Shown piece by piece: positions 59,442-64,000 of a stretch of DNA of 64,000 nucleotides. The notes beneath the pieces are model-generated. The model worked only from the letters and a program-made list of their open reading frames with translations. It had not been told where the DNA came from and searched no databases. How positions within the stretch are numbered: position 1 is the stretch's first letter; the number at the start of each line of letters is the position of its first letter. Both the position numbers and the translations under genes were made by a program. The stretch covers positions 62,001-126,000 of the forward strand of contig NZ_JACHVA010000126.1 in assembly GCF_014230055.1 (NCBI RefSeq), given 5' to 3'. Source of the DNA: Puniceicoccus vermicola. Lineage in GTDB: Bacteria; Verrucomicrobiota; Verrucomicrobiia; Opitutales; Puniceicoccaceae.

Positions 59442-59852
59442 ATGAACGGACCTATTATCCACACCACGCGCACTGACGGCTTGATCGATTTTCTTCAATT
59501 GCAGGGGATGGAAGTCGAAGCCCTTGAATCGCCGATTTATCGTGTAGTTCGTGATGGCGAGCTTCCTGTATACCTTAACATTGGGGAAGAGGTGCTCACG
59601 TTTGAAGTGGATCTTGGCGGGGTCTGCGAGATTGCATGCGAAGAGCTATATAGGGCGTTGCTCGACGCGAATACCGAGATCCAGCCGGTTTCGTTTGGGC
59701 TTGATAGCTCGAATCCCGAGGATCCTCGATTGGTTCTCGAGGAAAGCAGAGTGATCGGGGATCTGTCTGATCGCGAGATCCTCAGTGTTTTCGACGCTCT
59801 TGAACTCGCTGCCGACAAGGCTGAACAAATTCTCGCACCTTTCCTCAAGTAA
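59442..59852 (+). CDS. DUF2170 (YjfI-like) protein
   Basis: 136 residues, soluble, acidic. The pattern I-Y-R-V-V-R-D-G-E-L-P-V-Y and the C-terminal helix D-A-L-E-L-A-A-D-K-A-E-Q fit DUF2170, the family of E. coli YjfI, which is encoded just before the PspA paralogue YjfJ. Here too it precedes pspA, by 30 bases. The family has no known activity; physical or regulatory linkage to the PspA protein is inferred from conserved order. Confidence 0.85.
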   Translation: MNGPIIHTTRTDGLIDFLQLQGMEVEALESPIYRVVRDGELPVYLNIGEEVLTFEVDLGGVCEIACEELYRALLDANTEIQPVSFGLDSSNPEDPRLVLEESRVIGDLSDREILSVFDALELAADKAEQILAPFLK

Positions 59853-59882
59853 ATTATAAGCGGAACCCAGGAGACCCAAACC

Positions 59883-60584
59883 ATGAGTATTTTTTCACGC
59901 ATCTTCAAAATTGGCCAAGCCCACGCTAACCGGACTATCGATAAGTTCGAAAAGCCCGAGGTAATGTTGAATCAAGCTATCGAGGATAAGGATAAGCAGA
60001 TCCGTGAAGCCAAGCGGTCGATACAGAGCTGCATCGCGACAGAGCGAGAAACCAAGAAGCAGTTGGAAAATGAGAAGGCTGAAAAATTCTCCTGGGAACA
60101 AAAGGCTCAAGCCGCGCTTCGAGCGGGTAAGGAAGAGCTCGCGGTCAAAGCTCTCCAGCGGGCGACGGAACACGAGCAAAAGGCAACGGCTTTGCAAAGT
60201 AATTGGCAGCAACAAAGAGACGCTGTCGACGATCTGAAGAAAGACGTATTCAAGATGGAGGATGAGCTTGCCGAGTTCCGTCGGAATAAAGATTTTATTA
60301 TTGCCCAAAGTAAGGCCGCCGATGTGAAAAAGGGCATTTATGAGGCCAAGGCCAAAATTAGCAAAAAAGGACGTGGGGCCGATGATCTCATGGCCCGAAT
60401 GAAAGCCAAAGCAGAAAGGACCTCGCTCGAAGCCGATGCCGCTCAGGAGCTCGCCGACACTTTCGAAGGGAAGGATTCTTTGGAGACGGAGTTTGAGGAA
60501 CTCGGAAGTGGAGCGAGCAGTCCGGATATTCAGGCTAAACTCGAAGCGATGAAAGCTGAGATGAAAGGGGCGAAAAGCTCATAA
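59883..60584 (+). CDS. pspA: PspA/IM30-family phage-shock protein (YjfJ-like)
   Basis: 233 residues, nearly all coiled coil, with the PspA start pattern M-S-I-F-S-R-I-F-K-I, an amphipathic first helix that binds stressed membranes. P-E-V-M-L-N-Q-A-I near residue 25 and long Lys/Glu/Gln-rich helices follow. PspA/Vipp1 proteins form rods or rings that mend inner-membrane leaks. As there is no pspF, pspB or pspC here, it belongs to the YjfJ-type system in which DUF350, DUF2170 and polyamine enzymes are the partners. Confidence 0.94.
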   Translation: MSIFSRIFKIGQAHANRTIDKFEKPEVMLNQAIEDKDKQIREAKRSIQSCIATERETKKQLENEKAEKFSWEQKAQAALRAGKEELAVKALQRATEHEQKATALQSNWQQQRDAVDDLKKDVFKMEDELAEFRRNKDFIIAQSKAADVKKGIYEAKAKISKKGRGADDLMARMKAKAERTSLEADAAQELADTFEGKDSLETEFEELGSGASSPDIQAKLEAMKAEMKGAKSS

Positions 60585-60617
60585 ATTTCTAGAGTCCTGG
60601 TTTCGTAGTTTATTGAG

Positions 60618-61049
60618 ATGTCAACTGGATGGAAATCCTCATCCGTTGTTCCAGAAATGATATTGGGACATCACCTCCTTTTGGATTTGAGGGGATGTGC
60701 ATCAGAGAAACTCGATTCGGTGTCCGTTGTGGAAGAATTGCTTCGAGAGGCGGCGGATACTGCAGGTGCTACTATTGTTGAGGCGACATTTCACCATTTT
60801 GCACCGCAAGGAGTTAGTGGTGTTCTCGTCATCGCGGAAAGTCACATTGCCGCTCACACTTGGCCAGAGTATGGGTATGCGGCAATCGATTGCTTCACTT
60901 GTGGTCAGTCTGAGATTCTTGAGCGCATCGCTATGTTGATCGCCAAAGGTTTTAGAGCTTCCAATTGTTCACGTAGGCTTCTGGCGCGAGGACCGTTGTC
61001 TTCGGAGGCGGATTTTTGCGATGCGACTGACCTTTCGGGAAAATGCTGA
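60618..61049 (+). CDS. speD: S-adenosylmethionine decarboxylase proenzyme
   Basis: 143 residues, the size of class 1B bacterial enzymes. The self-cleavage site is A-E-S-H with Ser75 as the future pyruvoyl residue, followed by His80 in A-H-T-W-P-E and Cys95 in D-C-F-T-C-G. These three have the same spacing as Ser63, His68 and Cys83 of the Thermotoga enzyme, so it should be active. It supplies decarboxylated AdoMet to the membrane aminopropyltransferase of this module. No separate spermidine biosynthesis gene is nearby. Confidence 0.93.
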   Translation: MSTGWKSSSVVPEMILGHHLLLDLRGCASEKLDSVSVVEELLREAADTAGATIVEATFHHFAPQGVSGVLVIAESHIAAHTWPEYGYAAIDCFTCGQSEILERIAMLIAKGFRASNCSRRLLARGPLSSEADFCDATDLSGKC

Positions 61050-61109
61050 GGTCCTGGATTAGACCCTATTTTCGGCTTCGGACGTTTGTTACCTGAGAAT
61101 CGGTGTCTT

Positions 61110-62480
61110 ATGCCAAGAGCTGTTGTCGAATATTGCCTCTCTCCCGCTTTGCGAGCGTCCCCCTCTGAAAGGGAGAGCGTGGCAATCGATACGCTGGAAA
61201 CTCGTTTTGAAATCTTCTTTGCATTGTTTCTCGGTGGGAGAATGGATGGCCGATGGGGAACGAAGGAGTCAGAATTAGAATCAGAAGTGGCTCGTCAATT
61301 GGGTTGGTCTAAGACTGACCGAAAATTGCTCACTTCAAGGCTCGACCATTTGGTTTCCTACGATTTGAGCCTTTTTAAAAACGCCGCCAGATGCCGTCCT
61401 CTCGGTCAAACAATCTATCGCTTGGCTTTCTGCGCCGCTGCGATTGACGGTGTGCCAAATACCGACGAGCGGCGCTTTCTCGGAAATCTGGTGCAGCGAC
61501 TGTTAGGGGCTTCCGATTCTGAAGCCGAGTCGCAAATTTTATCGAAGTTAGCCGATGCATCTTACTTTGGCTCATCTGGATTGGAGCTAGGGCAGTCTAG
61601 TATAGAAGAAGATTCGAGGAGTTCCGTCTTTGGAGGATTGGGTCAAGGTGCTCCTCATCCGATTCGACAGCCTCTCAATGAAGTGATGTCCGAACTGGAT
61701 GGTTTGATTGGTTTAGAGGGGGTTAAAACGGAGATTAAACGTTTGGCGAGTTTTCTTGAAATCCAGAAAAAACGTTCAGCTGCCTCTTTGCAGGTTGCCG
61801 ATATCTCTCTTCACATAGTGTTTTCTGGTGCACCGGGAACAGGAAAGACTAGTGTCGCTCGCATTATCTCCAAAATATATCATAGCCTCGAATTTTTGGA
61901 AAAAGGGCATCTCGTGGAAACGGATCGTTCTGGTTTGGTCGGACAGTATGTTGGGCATACTGCTCAAAAAACAAATGAAGCCGTTGATCGTGCTCTTGGT
62001 GGAGTCCTTTTCATCGATGAAGCCTATGGACTGTCCCGATCAGAGGGTGAGAGCGATTTTGGTGGTGAAGCCGTCGATACACTGGTGAAGAGGATGGAGG
62101 ATGAACGTCATCGACTTGTGGTTATCGTTGCTGGATATCCAGAAGAAATGCAGGGGTTTCTCGACTCGAACCCCGGTTTGCGTTCTCGATTTAACACTCA
62201 TTTGCACTTCGAGAATTATTCCGCTGCCGAACTCTGCAAGATCTTCAAAATTTTTTGTGATAATAATGATTATCGTTTGAGCGCGAAAGCAGAGACGAAG
62301 CTGTTTGAAATTTTCAAAAAAGAGACCGAACGGGCTGGGAAAGGTTTTGGAAATGGTCGATTTGCGAGGAACTTATTCGAGCAGATTATTCGCAATCACG
62401 CTTTTCGCTTGAGTCTCAGAGAGGGACCTTTGGATCGAGAGACCTTGGAAACATTGGCCTTGGAGGATATCGCAGAGTAG
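61110..62480 (+). CDS. AAA+ ATPase of CbbX/SpoVK type with TerB-like N-terminal region
   Basis: 456 residues from the ATG at 61110; a TTG at 61086 is in frame but unlikely. The first 150 residues are helical with A-A-A-I-D-G-V-P-N-T-D-E-R-R near 110-122, the pattern of TerB-like domains. The AAA+ part runs from about 190, with Walker A G-A-P-G-T-G-K-T at 240-247, Walker B V-L-F-I-D-E at 299-304, an R-S-R-F-N arginine finger region and the CbxX/CfqX C-terminal helical lid. It likely remodels a protein partner, perhaps PspA assemblies. Last gene of the module. Confidence 0.88.
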   Translation: MPRAVVEYCLSPALRASPSERESVAIDTLETRFEIFFALFLGGRMDGRWGTKESELESEVARQLGWSKTDRKLLTSRLDHLVSYDLSLFKNAARCRPLGQTIYRLAFCAAAIDGVPNTDERRFLGNLVQRLLGASDSEAESQILSKLADASYFGSSGLELGQSSIEEDSRSSVFGGLGQGAPHPIRQPLNEVMSELDGLIGLEGVKTEIKRLASFLEIQKKRSAASLQVADISLHIVFSGAPGTGKTSVARIISKIYHSLEFLEKGHLVETDRSGLVGQYVGHTAQKTNEAVDRALGGVLFIDEAYGLSRSEGESDFGGEAVDTLVKRMEDERHRLVVIVAGYPEEMQGFLDSNPGLRSRFNTHLHFENYSAAELCKIFKIFCDNNDYRLSAKAETKLFEIFKKETERAGKGFGNGRFARNLFEQIIRNHAFRLSLREGPLDRETLETLALEDIAE

Positions 62481-62670
62481 ACTAGGCCCGCACGCCGGCG
62501 TAAGGATTTAGATGGGCTTCCGGTCGTTCTCTATGTTGTTCGTTCGGAACTAAGTTCTATCTTTACCTTTTTTAAGGGAGAACGATTGAGGCGCGCTAAG
62601 CCCCTATTCAGCTTACCCCGATCTGATCAAACCTTGCCACCTGTCGAATGCGGTGAGTAGCGTCGGATCC
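62481..62670. other. Intergenic region after the PspA module
   Basis: No gene seen. A short GAAC-TAA-GTTC hairpin at about 62547-62557 followed by a T-rich tract (CTTTACCTTTTTTAA) is a weak candidate terminator for the module. Confidence 0.4.
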
Positions 62671-63831
62671 ATGGGGAGACATGCCACCGGAGAATTCAGG
62701 GAGAGAATTTCGCATTTTTGTTGCGGGAGGGCGTTGCTTCGGCTTTCGGGTCCAAGGACTTGGCTGTGTCTGCTGGCGACCTTGGGGATCGGTTCGACTC
62801 TTTGGGCAGAGGATGTTGATCCAGAGGATTGGATTCCACCAGCGGCCCGGGAAAACCCCAAATACGACTGGATGCAGCTGACTTCGGGGGAATGGCTCAA
62901 AGGGGAATTCTCCCATATGTATGAGGACTCGGTCGTTTTCGACAGCGACATTTTAGGTGAACTGACGATCGGTTGGGGAGGTGTGAAACGGGTGCGTTTT
63001 CGGAACCCCATGGGGGTTCGCTTGGATGATCGGACGGTCCATTACGATACCATCCGCATGCTCGATGGGGATATCACTTTGGAAAGCTCCGAGGAGACTG
63101 TGCCCAAGAGTCAGGTTGTTTCGATCACTCCGGTTTATAAGACCGAGTGGAGCCGTTGGAAGTTGGAGGGAAAGGTCGCGTTCGATTTTCAGTCGGGGAA
63201 CACGGACGAGACCCGCTACACCACAACCCTATCCGCCACTCGGCGAACGGTCAGCACCCGTTTCAATGGCGACTATATCGGGAATTACACCAAAACCGAT
63301 GGGGACGAGACGGCGAATAATCATCGGGCCAGTTCCAACTTCGATTACTTTTTCGATGAGCGTCTGTTCATTCGCGCGATCGACGCGGAATACTACCGAG
63401 ACCGGTTCCAGAACATCAATACGCAGGTGACGGTGGGTGCCGGTGTCGGTTATAAGTTTATCGATACGAGTAAGTTGGACTGGGAAATCCAGTTCGGCCC
63501 CGCTTATCAATATACTGAATTTGCTCAGGTTCCCGCAGGGTCCGATCGGACGGTCAGCAGTCCTGCAATCGTCCTGTCCTCGACCTTGGGGTGGGATATT
63601 ACCGCAGACCTTGACTATACGCTCAATTATCAGGGCACGTTGACGAACCGGGAATCCGGGCTCTATTCACAGCATATCGTCTCGTCGCTGGATTATGAAC
63701 TGACCAGCGTCTTTGACGTCTTCCTGATGCTACAGCTCGACCGGGTGGAGGAGCCTCAGCAACGTGCCGACGGTAGCACCCCGAGAAAGAACGATCTGAC
63801 CGTCTCCGTCGGTCTCGGGATTGACATTTAG
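62671..63831 (+). CDS. DUF481-family (YdiY-like) outer-membrane protein
   Basis: 386 residues from the ATG at 62671 (an in-frame GTG at 62653 is the alternative). The N-terminus has a basic region and a hydrophobic signal ending near L-W-A-E. Residues about 55-135 are a small beta domain (W-L-K-G-E-F-S-H). The DUF481 beta-barrel follows: K-V-A-F-D-F-Q-S-G-N-T-D-E-T-R, N-N-H-R-A-S-S-N-F-D-Y-F, G-A-G-V-G-Y-K-F and a final strand ending V-S-V-G-L-G-I-D-I, the usual outer-membrane ending. It may be stress- or salt-induced, as YdiY is; link to the PspA module is positional only. Confidence 0.88.
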   Translation: MGRHATGEFRERISHFCCGRALLRLSGPRTWLCLLATLGIGSTLWAEDVDPEDWIPPAARENPKYDWMQLTSGEWLKGEFSHMYEDSVVFDSDILGELTIGWGGVKRVRFRNPMGVRLDDRTVHYDTIRMLDGDITLESSEETVPKSQVVSITPVYKTEWSRWKLEGKVAFDFQSGNTDETRYTTTLSATRRTVSTRFNGDYIGNYTKTDGDETANNHRASSNFDYFFDERLFIRAIDAEYYRDRFQNINTQVTVGAGVGYKFIDTSKLDWEIQFGPAYQYTEFAQVPAGSDRTVSSPAIVLSSTLGWDITADLDYTLNYQGTLTNRESGLYSQHIVSSLDYELTSVFDVFLMLQLDRVEEPQQRADGSTPRKNDLTVSVGLGIDI

Positions 63832-63852
63832 GTCTCGATTTCCGGTAGACTA

Positions 63853-63931
63853 GTCGAAATGGCTGTCGCCCTTCCGCTCCGGGGATTTGGATTGCTGGAG
63901 AGGAACGACGAAAGTCGTTTCTATGACCTGC
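63853..63931 (+). repeat. Dispersed palindromic element, full copy
   Basis: GTCGAAATGGCTGTCGCCC then GGAGAGGAACGAC-GAAA-GTCGTTTCTATG. The second hairpin (63904-63919) is a perfect 6-bp stem with a GAAA loop. It lies 20 bases after the DUF481 stop. Confidence 0.8.
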
Positions 63932-64000
63932 GGGTGAATTTCGGTCTTTCCGCTTGCTGAGAGAATCGGCGTTTGCGAGGAGGTTGTCTTGGGGCGGAAG

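Noticed and set aside
1-64000. tRNA, rRNA, insertion sequences, prophage or integrase genes
   Set aside because: I looked for cloverleaf-like segments and for transposase or integrase-type proteins among the frames and found none I could support.

Overview
The window looks like a chromosomal piece of a marine or particle-degrading member of the Verrucomicrobiota, most likely class Opitutia (Puniceicoccales/Opitutales relatives). The reasons are: three proteins with PEP-CTERM C-termini, two large pseudopilin-like proteins of the 'FSLIELLxVI ... VDGH' type, several AraC regulators, many carbohydrate-active enzymes, moderately high GC, weak Shine-Dalgarno signals, and intergenic spaces full of palindromic and short tandem repeats. 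There is no rRNA, tRNA, CRISPR array, transposase or prophage gene. Taxonomy is inferred from gene style only.

Layout. (1) 1-9951, minus strand: an exopolysaccharide operon. From its promoter leftwards it encodes a stand-alone receiver protein, a phosphoglycosyl transferase, a WecG/TagA transferase, a GT2-GT4 fusion, a long lipoprotein exporter with six SLBB domains, a Wzz-like chain-length protein, an O-antigen-ligase/polymerase-like protein and a GT4 enzyme cut by the window edge. (2) 10173-15448, plus strand, divergent from it: an H-NOX haem sensor, a large hybrid histidine kinase and an NtrC-type sigma-54 activator; a perfect -24 (but imperfect -12) sigma-54 element sits in front of the EPS operon. 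(3) 15545-22940, minus: a serine hydrolase, then a small operon with a GntR-type regulator fused to a solute-binding-protein domain, an alpha-L-fucosidase, an SGNH hydrolase and an (alpha/alpha)-barrel-like protein. (4) 23140-28718, plus: a PEP-CTERM protein, a pseudopilin-like protein, a CBM-like protein and a secreted glycoside hydrolase. A pair of 12-bp imperfect palindromes lies between blocks 3 and 4. (5) 28862-32503: a B12-binding radical SAM protein and a flavin monooxygenase, separated by a tandem 130-bp duplication. (6) 32539-42678, minus: a uronate/acidic-polysaccharide operon (GH88/105, RraA-like, two SDRs including KduD, heparinase II/III-like lyase, Zn-dehydrogenase, PL22-like propeller, acetyltransferase), with arrays of an 8-bp repeat in its intergenic junctions. 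(7) 43243-52729: AraC regulators (one gene carries two complete AraC proteins, and one is a duplicated lone DNA-binding domain), a second PEP-CTERM/pseudopilin pair, a parallel beta-helix protein, and a PEP-CTERM surface protein with a C39-like peptidase head. (8) 53274-63831, plus: a DUF2071 protein, a ten-gene membrane-stress module (DUF4178, tandem DUF350, two small membrane proteins, membrane-anchored aminopropyltransferase, K+ channel with RCK domain, DUF2170, PspA, SpeD, TerB-like/CbbX-type AAA+ ATPase), and a DUF481 outer-membrane protein.

How it fits together: the cell appears to make an exported polysaccharide under haem/NO and sigma-54 control, to degrade fucose- and uronate-containing polysaccharides with locally regulated enzyme sets, and to carry a PspA-polyamine-ion-channel module for envelope stress. 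The points most worth following up are the 8-bp repeat arrays at operon junctions, the PspA module with its two unrecognised membrane proteins, the AraC DNA-binding-domain duplication whose differences are all synonymous, and the GntR-SBP regulator with its candidate paired operators.
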